A stretch of DNA of 64,000 nucleotides. Origin: Cryobacterium levicorallinum. Its GTDB lineage: Bacteria; Actinomycetota; Actinomycetes; Actinomycetales; Microbacteriaceae. A program made the translations under genes and the position numbers. Below the pieces are notes generated by a model. That model saw only the letters and a program-made list of their open reading frames with translations. It searched no databases and was not told the origin of the DNA. This document shows, in pieces, positions 34,627 through 43,351 of the stretch. How positions within the stretch are numbered: the first letter of the stretch is position 1; each line of letters opens with the position of its first letter. The stretch is taken from contig NZ_SOFE01000001.1 in NCBI RefSeq assembly GCF_004402405.1, forward strand, positions 25,370 through 89,369. Reading direction: 5' to 3'.

Positions 34627-35524
34627 TCATCCCAACCGACAAGGACTAGTCGTGCTCGCGCAGAGCCAGTCCATCGCGAGGGCGCAGGCGTTCAGCACGG
34701 AACTGTGGCCGTCCCGAGGCCGCAGCCGCAATTCCATCTCGGGCGTGTTCTGCAGCAGCCAGGTCACGTGCGGTGGCGGCACGACACGGTCACGGCCGCT
34801 CTGCGCGTACAGCACCGGTGTCACAATGTCGGCAACACTGAATCCCCACGGCAGCACGAAGGCCAGGTCGTCGACGACGAGCCCCTCGGTTCCGTCTGCT
34901 GCCGCGAGCCGACATCGGTTCCAAGGGACGCCCAGGTGCCAGCCAGGGTCGCATAATCGCGGTCGTTGAAACTTTCGGGATCGAATTCGGCGGTCAGCTC
35001 GAACTCTTCGCGGGCAGCACGGCCGAGCAGGGCGACGCGCAGGGACTCCCCGTCGGAGGCCATCCCGCCGAACCAATCGAGGGCATCCGCTTGCAGCGGA
35101 GCGAGGCTCGCCAGGCAGGCTGTGGCTGGGACCTGCTCGGGAAGCACCGCGGCGCAGGCGAGCGCATGCGGACCCCCTCCCGATGCACCCATCACCGCGA
35201 ACCGCTCGAGGCCGAGCTGATCGGCCAGTTGGGCCACGTCGGCGCTGGCCGAGGCAACGGTGCGCCCGCGCAGCCGGTCGATCCGCCGTAGCTCGGCCTG
35301 CCATACGACACCAGACGGATGCCCCGCACGGCCGCCGCCACCAGCACCGGCTCGAGCAGTGCCCCGGTTTGCGGCGAGCCGCGGTGCCCGAGCACGGTGA
35401 AGGCATCCTTTTGGGAATGCGCGTCGGCGCTGTCGTGCACTCGCAATGTGCGTCCGTCGGACAGGGCCAGATTCTGCGTGGAAACCGCTGAAACAGAGTA
35501 GGACGATAGCCGGGACGAGTCCAT
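34627..35524 (-). pseudogene. Alpha/beta hydrolase broken by two frameshifts
   Basis: The fold is spread over three frames. Frame 1, from ATG 35524, gives GHRGSPQTGALLEPVLVAAA and SYGRPSYGGST. Near 35277 one base is missing (ACCGG for ACCCGG), and frame 2 continues ASADVAQLADQLGLERFAVM with nucleophile elbow GASGGGPHAL. Near 34910 a second base is missing, and frame 3 ends VVDDLAFVLPWGFSVADI ... DGHSSVL with the catalytic His. All catalytic elements exist, so the gene decayed recently, unless these are sequencing errors. Its start codon overlaps the divergent vapB start. Confidence 0.8.
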
Positions 35525-35765
35525 GCGAGAGGTCATGTCGCGGCAGTCCGCCTACTACGGCGCACACCTGAAGGACCGGGTCATCGACACCGATCCTGCC
35601 CTGCTTCGTGAGCTTAAGGAAGCCTACGGGCTCCGTTCGAACAAGGAGGCGGTCGCGTTCGCCATCGGCGAGGCTGTCATGCGGCGCAGGCAATTAGTCG
35701 CCATTGACGCAATTGCGGCTCTCCACCTCGATCCACAGCCAAAGCGCTTCGACCTCGACGAATGA
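35523..35765 (+). CDS. vapB: VapB-family antitoxin
   Basis: 80-aa antitoxin, MREVMSRQSAYYGAHLKDRV with DTDPALLRELKEAYGLRSNKEAV, the DUF2191/VapB-type domain found before PIN toxins, and an acidic tail KRFDLDE. A start at 35535 is also possible. The ATG shares bases with the start of the divergent hydrolase pseudogene. The downstream toxin gene is damaged at its 5' end. Confidence 0.75.
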   Translation: MREVMSRQSAYYGAHLKDRVIDTDPALLRELKEAYGLRSNKEAVAFAIGEAVMRRRQLVAIDAIAALHLDPQPKRFDLDE

Positions 35766-35820
35766 ATAGGACGGATCCCCGATTTCGACGTCTCACAATT
35801 CGTCCCATGCCCGGCTTCAG

Positions 35821-36243
35821 GTCAAACGGTTCATCATCAACCACAGCGTGTGGGCCCGGTTAGGTACGTCGCCCAGTCTTGTGGCCGCCTTGCGCAAAGT
35901 CGTCGAGCTGCACAGCCCCGCCTCAATCTGGGTTTGCGCGCCGACCGCCATAGAAATTGGATTCAGCGCACGAAATGGGCCCGAGCATGACAGCGCGTGG
36001 ACTCCGCTCTCGGCCTTTAGCGATTGCCCACGTGCGCCCACAATCGACGAATCTTTAGTCATCCAAAACCGACTCTGGCATGCCGCGCTCGTGCGGTCGG
36101 TCGGTGAGGTCGACACGCTTATCGCCGCATACGCTCTCATAAATGATGCGACGGTTTTGCACTACGACAGTGACTTCGAGTATGTCGCGAGGGTAATGCC
36201 CCGGTTCAGACACGAGTGGATCGTGCCACGCGGTACCGTTTGA
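35821..36243 (+). pseudogene. vapC: VapC PIN toxin, 5' end and first Asp damaged
   Basis: The frame reads VKRFIINHSVWARLGTS ... APTAIEIGFSARN ... SVGEVDTLIAAYAL ... LHYDSDFEYVA. It fits a VapC PIN-domain ribonuclease, but the family start (F-L-V/I-D-N/S-S-V-W-A-R) is changed: the catalytic first Asp is Asn, and the expected start codon at 35821 is GTC. The only start in frame is GTG 35848, which would remove the first strand. The other acidic residues (E, D, D) remain. Probably inactive. Confidence 0.7.
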
Positions 36244-36316
36244 GGTTTCAGGCTCGTCTGAGACTCTAAATTGTTTCGATAAGGTCGAAGGTAGCGATCC
36301 ACAAACCGGGGGAATC

Positions 36317-37411
36317 ATGGAATTTGCAGAACTAATCAGGGCATTGGCTCTCAAGGTGCGCAACCAGCGCGAAGCAATTCAGACTGAAGAAGCAACCAAG
36401 AACGCGTTTATCATGCCGTTCATCTCGACCATTTTGGGCTACGACGTTTTTAATCCATTGGAAGTTGTCCCCGAATTTACCGCTGATGTCGGCGTGAAAA
36501 AGGGCGAGAAAGTTGACTATGCGATTATGCGCGACGGTGAGGTCCAGATCCTCATCGAATGCAAGAAATCCACGGAAGCATTGAAGATAGAACACGCCTC
36601 GCAACTCTTCCGTTACTTCGCGGTCACCAATGCGCGTATCGCCGTTCTCACGAATGGCGAGATTTACCAGTTCTACACGGACCTGGATGCACCCAACCGC
36701 ATGGACGAGAAGCCGTTTCTGGTTCTCGATTTGATGGACATCGATGAAACACTGATTCCGGAACTGCGGAAGCTCACCAAGGAAGTCTTTGATCTCGACT
36801 CGATCATCAACTCGGCTGAAGAGCTCAAGTACATTGGTCAAATCAAGCGCACTATCGCAGCTCAGTTCACGGAGCCCGAAGACGACTGGATTCGATTCTT
36901 CACGACGCGAGTCTATGAGGGTGCGTTTACGCAGAAAGTCCGTGAGCAGTTTACTTCCCTGGTCGCAAAGTCTACGAAGCAGTTCCTGAATGACCAGGTC
37001 AATGACCGCTTGAAGTCGGCGTTAGGCGGGTCGAACTTCTCAGGAGCTTCAGCAACAGAGAGCGGTGTCATCAACAGCCACGACATTGTTGAAGTTGATC
37101 TCGCCCGTGACACGGAGATTGAGACGACCCTTGAGGAGTTGGAAGGGTATCAAATCGTTAAGGCGATCGCCTGCAGCGAGGTGAAGCCTCAGCGAGTGAT
37201 GCACAGGGATTCCAAGTCGTATTTCGCTGTTCTTCTCGATGACAACAATCGCAAGCCGGTCGCTCGACTTCACTTCAACGGAAAGAAGCAGAAGTATCTT
37301 GGAGTCTTCGACGCTGAGAAGGTCGAGACTCGCCACCCTATTGAAACTCTCGATGAGATCTACCTATTTGCGAATGACATCCGCGAAACGATTAAGAGTT
37401 ATCAGGACTAG
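36317..37411 (+). CDS. Solitary HsdR N-terminal-domain nuclease-like protein
   Basis: 364-aa protein whose N-terminus matches the type I restriction R-subunit N-terminal domain: EATKNAFIMPFISTILGYDV, with the PD-(D/E)xK core VDYAIMRDGEVQILIECKK (residues ~75-93) and QLFRYFAVTNARIAVLTNGE. There is no helicase part and no hsdM/hsdS nearby, so it is not a complete R-M system. Such stand-alone proteins are common in phages and islands and may act in defence or phage competition. Base composition is visibly lower in GC than its neighbours. Confidence 0.82.
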   Translation: MEFAELIRALALKVRNQREAIQTEEATKNAFIMPFISTILGYDVFNPLEVVPEFTADVGVKKGEKVDYAIMRDGEVQILIECKKSTEALKIEHASQLFRYFAVTNARIAVLTNGEIYQFYTDLDAPNRMDEKPFLVLDLMDIDETLIPELRKLTKEVFDLDSIINSAEELKYIGQIKRTIAAQFTEPEDDWIRFFTTRVYEGAFTQKVREQFTSLVAKSTKQFLNDQVNDRLKSALGGSNFSGASATESGVINSHDIVEVDLARDTEIETTLEELEGYQIVKAIACSEVKPQRVMHRDSKSYFAVLLDDNNRKPVARLHFNGKKQKYLGVFDAEKVETRHPIETLDEIYLFANDIRETIKSYQD

Positions 37412-37450
37412 ATACGTTCAAGTCAATCTCCGCATTTTAGGGTTGGACGC

Positions 37451-37945
37451 ATGATGGTTCACCGCTACTGGCGCATCGCGCTGGTTGCGCCCGTGATCGG
37501 GTTCCTCCTCGGTGCCGCCGTGGTGGGAGTGATGTCCTTGGGCAGTAACCCCCAGGCGCGAGCCGGCCAGACGATCGAAGGCGTCGTGCGGGCGATTCTG
37601 GGCTTCGGTGCCGTCGGCCTGGTCGTCAGCATCGCCGCGCTGGTCGGCGGCGTCGTTCTGGTTGGCGGCCTCGACCGGCACCTCGCAAAATCGTCGGGTG
37701 CGCGCACCGCCCTGGCCTCCCTCGGTGCGGCCGGTGGCGTGCTGATTCTCGGAATCGTGTTCGCCACCGTGCAGGGAATAATCGGAGCGGGCTGGGCGTA
37801 CCTCATCATTACCTTCACGGTGGCGCTCGCTATCGCGGCGGGGATCGCGGCAGCGTTTCTGGTGCACCGGGCTGAGCGACGAAGCGAGCGCACCCGGCCA
37901 GAGCGGCTGGAGCATCCGCTGCCCAGCGCCTGGGTCGATTTCTAG
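37451..37945 (+). CDS. Four-helix membrane protein, paralog 1
   Basis: 164 aa: MMVHRYWRIALVAPVIGFLL and three further hydrophobic helices, basic tail. No family name recognised. The neighbouring gene (37983) is a paralog with the same beginning (RRYWRIAVFAPIVGFL). TAGGGT lies 7 nt before the ATG (leaderless). Confidence 0.65.
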   Translation: MMVHRYWRIALVAPVIGFLLGAAVVGVMSLGSNPQARAGQTIEGVVRAILGFGAVGLVVSIAALVGGVVLVGGLDRHLAKSSGARTALASLGAAGGVLILGIVFATVQGIIGAGWAYLIITFTVALAIAAGIAAAFLVHRAERRSERTRPERLEHPLPSAWVDF

Positions 37946-37982
37946 AATGCCGGTGCGAACCGTCGCAACGTAGGGTGGGCAC

Positions 37983-38420
37983 ATGATAGTTCGGCGCTAC
38001 TGGCGCATCGCGGTGTTCGCACCGATCGTGGGGTTTCTGATAGCGGCCTGCGTCGCAGTCGTCATGACCGACGCCGGCAGCGGTGAAACCGAGTTTCGGT
38101 TCTGGTTTGTCGTGCGTTCCATGGCGAATTATGGCGTGATCGGCCTCGTTATCGGGGCGGTCGCTTTGCTGGGCGGTCTCGTGGCGGTGGCGATTGCTGA
38201 TCGAAAGCTCACTAAATCGCGGCGCCTGCGCACGACAGCGGCCGCATTGGGCGCGATGGGCGGTGTGGTGTTGCTGTCCCTGACGATCGCCGCAGTCTTG
38301 ACGATGCTGGACGACGGACTGTATGCGGGCATCACCATCGCCTTCGGCGTTGCCTTTGGCGCGGCGGCAAGCGTGGTGGCGGCCGTGATGGTGCTCTACG
38401 CGGAACATCACACCCGCTAG
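37983..38420 (+). CDS. Four-helix membrane protein, paralog 2
   Basis: 145 aa with the same four-helix plan as the gene before it: MIVRRYWRIAVFAPIVGFLI, VIGLVIGAVALLGGLVAVAI, an LTKSRRLRT cytoplasmic loop (LAKSSGART in the paralog) and two terminal helices. TAGGGT lies 6 nt before the ATG, so each copy has its own leaderless promoter. The stop codon overlaps that of the convergent DUF2277 gene. Confidence 0.65.
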   Translation: MIVRRYWRIAVFAPIVGFLIAACVAVVMTDAGSGETEFRFWFVVRSMANYGVIGLVIGAVALLGGLVAVAIADRKLTKSRRLRTTAAALGAMGGVVLLSLTIAAVLTMLDDGLYAGITIAFGVAFGAAASVVAAVMVLYAEHHTR

Positions 38421-38689
38421 GCCGCAGCAAACCGCTTCTGCGAGCGCGCTTTGGCGTTCTCGGCCTCGATTTCCCGGTTTTTCGGCGGTGCGGAGCTCAC
38501 CAGATCTTCGAGCAGGTGCCGAGAGATGCGCGCTATCTCGTGCACGGCCAGCTAAAAGGCTTCTTCGTTCGCCTTCGACGGATGCGTCGACCCGCTGATC
38601 TTGCGCACGTATTGCAGCGCCGCCGCGTGTACCTCATCGGCGGTCGCGGCGGGTTCAAAGTTATGCAGGACGTGAATGTTTCGGCACAT
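38417..38689 (-). pseudogene. DUF2277 gene with an in-frame amber codon
   Basis: MCRNIHVLHNFEPAATADEV and HAAALQYVRKISGSTHPSKA are the DUF2277 N-terminus. After NEEAF a TAG (38552-38554) interrupts the frame, which continues LAVHEIARISRHLLEDLV ... KNREIEAENAKARSQKRF to the normal end at 38417. Total 90 codons, the family length. One nonsense mutation, or amber readthrough, is the only defect. Confidence 0.8.
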
Positions 38690-38771
38690 GATTTCAGGGT
38701 AATCACAGTTCGCGCACCCTTCAAGACCCGGGCGCAGGATGCTTCTGCCCGCCGTCGACAGGAGGCGTCCC

Positions 38772-39562
38772 ATGCCTGCACCCACCCCCGATCTGGTAGG
38801 CATCACTTCACGGTTGAGCGCTGCCGGCTGCGTCTTTGCCGAGGAGGAGGCCGGCCTGCTGCAGTCCGTGCAGCAGTCGCCCGACCAGCTCAGCGCGATG
38901 ATCGAGCGCCGTCTCGCGGGCGTGCCGCTCGAGCAGATTGTGGGCTGGGCCGAGTTCTGCGGCCGGCATATTCTGGTCGACCCTGGCGTGTTCGTGCCGC
39001 GTCGCCGCACCGAGTTCCTGGTCGAGCAGACCCTGGCGCTGTGTCCACCCGAGGCGGTCATCGTCGATCTCTGTTGCGGATCCGGCGCGTTGGCAACCGT
39101 GCTGGTCGCGCCCCGACCCGGCGCGGGGCTGGTCGCGGTCGACATCGATCCGATCGCGGTGGCCTGCGCTCGCCGCAACCTGGCTGACCGCGTTCAGGTG
39201 TTGCAGGGTGACCTGTTCGCGCCGCCGCGTGCGTCGCTCACGGGGCGGGTCGACATCATTGTGGCCAACGCACCGACGCGCCGACGGACGAGGTCGAACA
39301 GATGCCGATGGAGGCCCGACTCTATGAGCCGCGCGCTTCGGCCGATGGTGGCGACGACGGCCTCGACGTTCAGCGGCGCATCAGTGCCGCCGCACCACAC
39401 TGGCTCTCTTCCAGCGGATGCCTGCTCGTCGAGACCGGGCAGCGGCAGGCTCCGCATACGGCCGAGATCTTCGCCCGGCACAGTCTGCTCCCCCGCATTC
39501 TGCGGAGCGAGGAGCTGGACGCGACGGTGGTCCGGGGCGCGCGGGAATGGACTATGCCGTGA
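38772..39562 (+). pseudogene. PrmC/HemK-like N5-glutamine methyltransferase, frameshifted
   Basis: MPAPTPDLVGITSRLSAAGC leads into a complete AdoMet-binding domain (VDLCCGSGALATVLV, AVDIDPIAVACARRNL, GDLFAPP). At 39276 one T seems missing in the catalytic NPPY-like motif: the sequence is VANAP|TRR, while restoring the base gives NAPYAPTDEVEQMPMEARLY. The other frame then runs to a proper end at 39562 (LVETGQRQAPHTAEIF). The canonical prmC is expected after prfA, so this is a paralog of the putative N5-glutamine methyltransferase type. Confidence 0.82.
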
Positions 39563-40340
39563 TCGTGAGTGCCGAGTGAGTCTTGGCCTTCTGAATCTCT
39601 GCATACAAGTCATGGCGCAGCTCGGAGAATCGCGGCAACGAACGGGTGGAAAGCTGATCGCGTTCCGCAGGCAGGTCGACGATCATCTCTCGCTGCACGA
39701 TGGTGGGCGTTGACGAGAGCACGATGACGCGCTCGGCCAGGTAGACGGCCTCGTCGATGTCGTGCGTGACGAACAGGGTCGTGATCTTCAAGTCGCGCCA
39801 GATCGTGCGAACGAGGTCTTCCAGCTCGGCCCGCGTCTGGGCGTCGACGGCCGCGAAGGGTTCGTCCATGAGCAGCACGTCGGGCCGGTAGGCGATAGCC
39901 CTGGCGATGGCCACCCGCTGTTGCATTCCACCGGAGAGTTGCCACGGGTACGACCTCGCCGAGTTCTCGAGGCCGACATGAGCCAGCGCTTCGGCGACCC
40001 GCGCCAGCCGTTCCTTCTTCGGCAGTCTCAGTTCCTTGAGCGGCAGCTCGACGTTCTCGGCGATGCGCAGCCAGGGAAACAGGCTGCGACCGTACTCCTG
40101 GAAGACTAGGGCAAGTCCTTCCGGCGGGCCAGAGACTGCTTTGTCGGCTACCCGCACCGAACCGGCCGACGGTTTCATCAGCCCAGCCATGCACTTGAGC
40201 AGCGTGGTTTTGCCGCTGCCGGAGGGCCCGACCAGGCAGACGAATTCGCCGGGGGCGACGGTGAAATGCACGTCCCGCAGTGCTTCAAAGCTGGTGTCGG
40301 CGGTGCGGTAGATCTTTTGCATGTGGGTGACCTCGAGCAT
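39552..40340 (-). CDS. ABC transporter ATP-binding protein (SsuB/TauB-like)
   Basis: 262-aa ATPase of a nitrate/sulfonate/taurine-type importer: Walker A VGPSGSGKTTLLK (~36-48), signature WQLSGGMQQRVAIARA (~134-149), Walker B VLLMDEPFAAVD, H-loop TLFVTHDIDEA. The ATG at 40340 (MLEVTHMQKIYRT) fits the family; a longer frame to 40616 would overlap the permease. Last gene of a four-gene operon with two permeases and a binding protein. Confidence 0.93.
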   Translation of the reverse strand: MLEVTHMQKIYRTADTSFEALRDVHFTVAPGEFVCLVGPSGSGKTTLLKCMAGLMKPSAGSVRVADKAVSGPPEGLALVFQEYGRSLFPWLRIAENVELPLKELRLPKKERLARVAEALAHVGLENSARSYPWQLSGGMQQRVAIARAIAYRPDVLLMDEPFAAVDAQTRAELEDLVRTIWRDLKITTLFVTHDIDEAVYLAERVIVLSSTPTIVQREMIVDLPAERDQLSTRSLPRFSELRHDLYAEIQKAKTHSALTITA

Positions 40341-40368
40341 GGGATTCCTTTGTTTCTGGTCTGGTCGA

Positions 40369-41154
40369 TCAGGCGTCACGTGCGGCGCGGCGCATGCCGG
40401 TGTACCACCGCAGGGAATGCGACTCGAAGTATTGGAAGACAACGGACGCCACGAGTCCCAACAGACCGAGCACGATGATTCCCGTCCACATTTCAGGCAA
40501 GGCGAAGTTGCGTTGGAACTGCACGACGCTAAATCCAAGCCCATTCGTAGCGGCAAACATCTCACTGATGACCATGAGGATGATGCCGACCGAAAGGCCT
40601 TGACGCATACCGGCAAGAATCTGCGGAGATGCCGCCGGGAGGATGAGGGTGAAGATGCGACGCCGTGCGCTGAGACGGTAGGACCTGGCAGTGTCGATCA
40701 TGACGGAATCGACCGCCCGGACGCCCTCGACGGTGTTCAGGAGAATCGGCCAGAGGCAGCCGAGGAGTACCACGATGATCTTCATCGTGTCTCCGATCCC
40801 GGCGAACAGCCCGATGATCGGCACAAGTACCGGCCCCGGAATGGCACGGAATAATTCCAGGGTCGGCTCGCAGAACGCCCGAACCCGCGGCAACAGGCCG
40901 ATCAGCGTTCCCAGGGATACAGCGATGACGGTTGCTGCGACAAAGCCGAAGAGCAGCCGCCAGATGCTGGCAAAGCCGTCCACGACCAGGCGTGATTCCC
41001 CACCACCGTCGAGCCAGGTCGCCGGGAACGCAGCGAGAATGCGCTGCAGAGAGGGGAAATAGACATTCGTGCTGTCGTAACTGACGATCCACCAGGTCGT
41101 AAGGAGCACGACTGGCAGAGCGAGGATATAGCCGATGGACTGCAGTGTTTTCAT
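40369..41154 (-). CDS. ABC transporter permease (SsuC/TauC-like)
   Basis: 261 aa, six helices with the BPD_transp_1 signature region around DTARSYRLSARRRIFTLILPAASPQILAGMR. It forms a transmembrane channel with the 41151-42011 permease. Its ATG overlaps that gene's stop by four bases. Confidence 0.92.
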   Translation of the reverse strand: MKTLQSIGYILALPVVLLTTWWIVSYDSTNVYFPSLQRILAAFPATWLDGGGESRLVVDGFASIWRLLFGFVAATVIAVSLGTLIGLLPRVRAFCEPTLELFRAIPGPVLVPIIGLFAGIGDTMKIIVVLLGCLWPILLNTVEGVRAVDSVMIDTARSYRLSARRRIFTLILPAASPQILAGMRQGLSVGIILMVISEMFAATNGLGFSVVQFQRNFALPEMWTGIIVLGLLGLVASVVFQYFESHSLRWYTGMRRAARDA

Positions 41155-42011
41155 TCGCTGGCATCCTTTCGAAACGACATGTGCCAGGCCAACACGCGCT
41201 TCTCCACCAGCCGCACGACGATGTTGACCGCGAGGCCGAGGAGCCCGGTGATGAGTACGAGCGCATACATTCGCGCGTTCGCCCCGCCGGATTCGGCCTG
41301 AGCGATGCTCTGCCCGAGGCCGGGGGTACCGATGATCAGTTGAGCGGTCACGGTCAGCACCAGGGCCACCGTGGCGGCCAGGCGGATACCGGTCATCACG
41401 AAGGGCAGTGCAGTCGGCCAGATCACGTAGCGCATCACACCCCAGCGGCTGAATCGGTACGACCGGGCGGTATCGGCGACGACCGGGTCGACATCCGCTA
41501 CGCCGTACACCGTTTGCACCAGCACCTGCCAGAAGGCGGCGTAGATGACCAGGACGAGGGCTGACTCGTACCGCGGGCCAAAGACGAGCACGACCAGCGG
41601 CACGAGAGCAACCGAGGGAATCGGCCGCAGAAACTCAACGGTTGAGGAGGTCGCGCGGCGCAGGGGTTCGATGCTGCCGAGGAGTATCCCGACGACGACA
41701 CCGGCCACAGAGGCCACGGCGAGTCCGATAGCCCAGACGTAGATCGTGTCGTAGACGGCCATCCACATCGTGGATTCGCCGAGAAGTCCTGCCAAGGCGG
41801 CCATGATCACGGTCGTCGGCGGCAGGTCCTGTTCCCGAACAATGCCCAGCGGGGCAAGAAATTGGGCGACGAGCGCTACGGAAAGCAGCCCGGCACAGCC
41901 GAGCAACACGTTCGTCACTCGGCCGCGTGCCCGGAACCGCCGCCGCGGCACCGGAGTGAAGGCGCTGGCCTCCACTCCGACCGCGGGCACGACATCCAGG
42001 CGAGTACTCAT
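41151..42011 (-). CDS. ABC transporter permease (SsuC/TauC-like)
   Basis: 286 aa with six helices and the EAA-loop region VADTARSYRFSRWGVMRYVI. Start at ATG 42011 (MSTRLDVVPAVGVEASAFTP), which overlaps the binding-protein stop by four bases; a longer frame exists but would run into that gene. Two distinct permeases suggest a heterodimeric channel. Confidence 0.92.
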   Translation of the reverse strand: MSTRLDVVPAVGVEASAFTPVPRRRFRARGRVTNVLLGCAGLLSVALVAQFLAPLGIVREQDLPPTTVIMAALAGLLGESTMWMAVYDTIYVWAIGLAVASVAGVVVGILLGSIEPLRRATSSTVEFLRPIPSVALVPLVVLVFGPRYESALVLVIYAAFWQVLVQTVYGVADVDPVVADTARSYRFSRWGVMRYVIWPTALPFVMTGIRLAATVALVLTVTAQLIIGTPGLGQSIAQAESGGANARMYALVLITGLLGLAVNIVVRLVEKRVLAWHMSFRKDASE

Positions 42012-43012
42012 TCCGCGATGAAGCCGTCGTAGTCTGGCTCGCCGCTCAGTACGCCGTACGAGACGGCGGCGGCGGCGAGGGTTTCGAGACCGGACCGATT
42101 GATCTCGGGGAGCCACTGCGACAGGCCAACCGAGGCTGCCAACTCAGGGCTGAGCGAAGCATAGTCCTGGATGATCTCCCGAACAGCGTCTTCATTAGCG
42201 GATGCGTACGCAAACGATTCCGCGAGCGCCGCCCGGAAACTCGTGACTAGGGCCGGGTTGATCTCGACCGTTTGCGCCGACGCGAAGTAGAACGCGGAGT
42301 CGAAGTTCTCGGCCATGTCGACCATGGGGCTGGCAACAATAACGCCACCCTCCTGCACGATCTGGGTGCGGAACGGTTCCGTCGTCCACGCGGCGTCGAC
42401 CTCTCCGGCGGCCAGCTGGGCCGGCATGTTCGGGTAGGGCACCTCGACGAACGAGATGGAATCGGGGTCGCCGCCGGCCTGCTCCAGGGAATTTCGAATT
42501 GTAATCTCACCGAAGTTGCTCAGCGCATTGATGGCGACCGTCTTGCCTTCGAGATCGAGGACGTCGGCGACACCGCTGTCGGCCAACGCAGCCACCTCGG
42601 TGGTGTCGGCGCCGTCCACGTTTGTTGACGTCGATCCGTTCGAGATTACCCGAATCGGGATGTCGTTCTGGTGGGCTACCAGAAGGGAGACCACGTTACT
42701 GTAGCCGAAATCGTATTCGCCGGAGACGACGGCGGGAACGATAGCGGCACCGCCCTGAGCCAGCTGGATATCCAATTCCAAACCGTGATCAGCGAAAATT
42801 CCCTGTTCAATGCCCAGGTAGATGGGTGCAACATCCGTGATGGGGATGAGCCCGAGCGTCACCGTGGTGAGTTTCCCGTCTGCGGTGGTGTCGCTGCCGC
42901 CGGGATCGCTCGGGCTGCAGCCGGCCAAAGCGAGGGCAGCGACGAAGCCGATCGCGGCCGACCTGATTACCGGGCCGAAACTGCGTGGCGAGCTGGAACG
43001 ATTTGCGCTCAT
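42008..43012 (-). CDS. ABC transporter substrate-binding lipoprotein (SsuA/TauA/NMT1-like)
   Basis: 334 aa. Signal peptide with lipobox ALAGCSP (Cys near residue 32), then an NMT1/THI5-type periplasmic-binding fold (TLGLIPITDVAPIYLGIEQG, SGEYDFGYSNVVSLL, AGEVDAAWTTEPF). Substrates in the family include taurine, sulfonates and pyrimidines. Divergent from an IclR regulator and next to hut genes, so an N-containing heterocycle or its breakdown product is a reasonable guess, but the sequence does not settle it. Confidence 0.9.
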   Translation of the reverse strand: MSANRSSSPRSFGPVIRSAAIGFVAALALAGCSPSDPGGSDTTADGKLTTVTLGLIPITDVAPIYLGIEQGIFADHGLELDIQLAQGGAAIVPAVVSGEYDFGYSNVVSLLVAHQNDIPIRVISNGSTSTNVDGADTTEVAALADSGVADVLDLEGKTVAINALSNFGEITIRNSLEQAGGDPDSISFVEVPYPNMPAQLAAGEVDAAWTTEPFRTQIVQEGGVIVASPMVDMAENFDSAFYFASAQTVEINPALVTSFRAALAESFAYASANEDAVREIIQDYASLSPELAASVGLSQWLPEINRSGLETLAAAAVSYGVLSGEPDYDGFIAE

Positions 43013-43351
43013 GGTGGGTGGTCCTTCCGAAAACGCTGAGCTCCTCCGACATGGTCGGGGAGGTTACTGAATCAGGTACTGGCTGACAACGACGCACAGG
43101 CGTTCAAAATGAAACTTCATTGTCAATCTATGAAAAGTAACGGCCAGTGCCAAACAATGTCAAGGTCTCGTCAGATGGTAATGATCACGTTACCTGAGCG
43201 AAACATCCGCTCCACAGGCTGACTGTGCACTCATTGCGAGCACCGGACCGGCGTTCAACCGACAGTGATGACTGAATTCTCTTGTCATCTAATGAAATAA
43301 GTGTTTTACTAAATGCAATTGTGAGTGGCATGGAAACACGAGGAGCTTGAC
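43013..43351. promoter_or_regulatory. Divergent regulatory region of the ABC operon and IclR gene
   Basis: An AT-rich 339-bp gap. Inverted repeats: AATGAA-AC-TTCATT (43108-43121), GGTAATGATCACGTTACC (43177-43194, imperfect) and TCAT-CTA-ATGA (43285-43295). IclR proteins bind such palindromes, so these are candidate operators for control of both directions. Confidence 0.45.
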
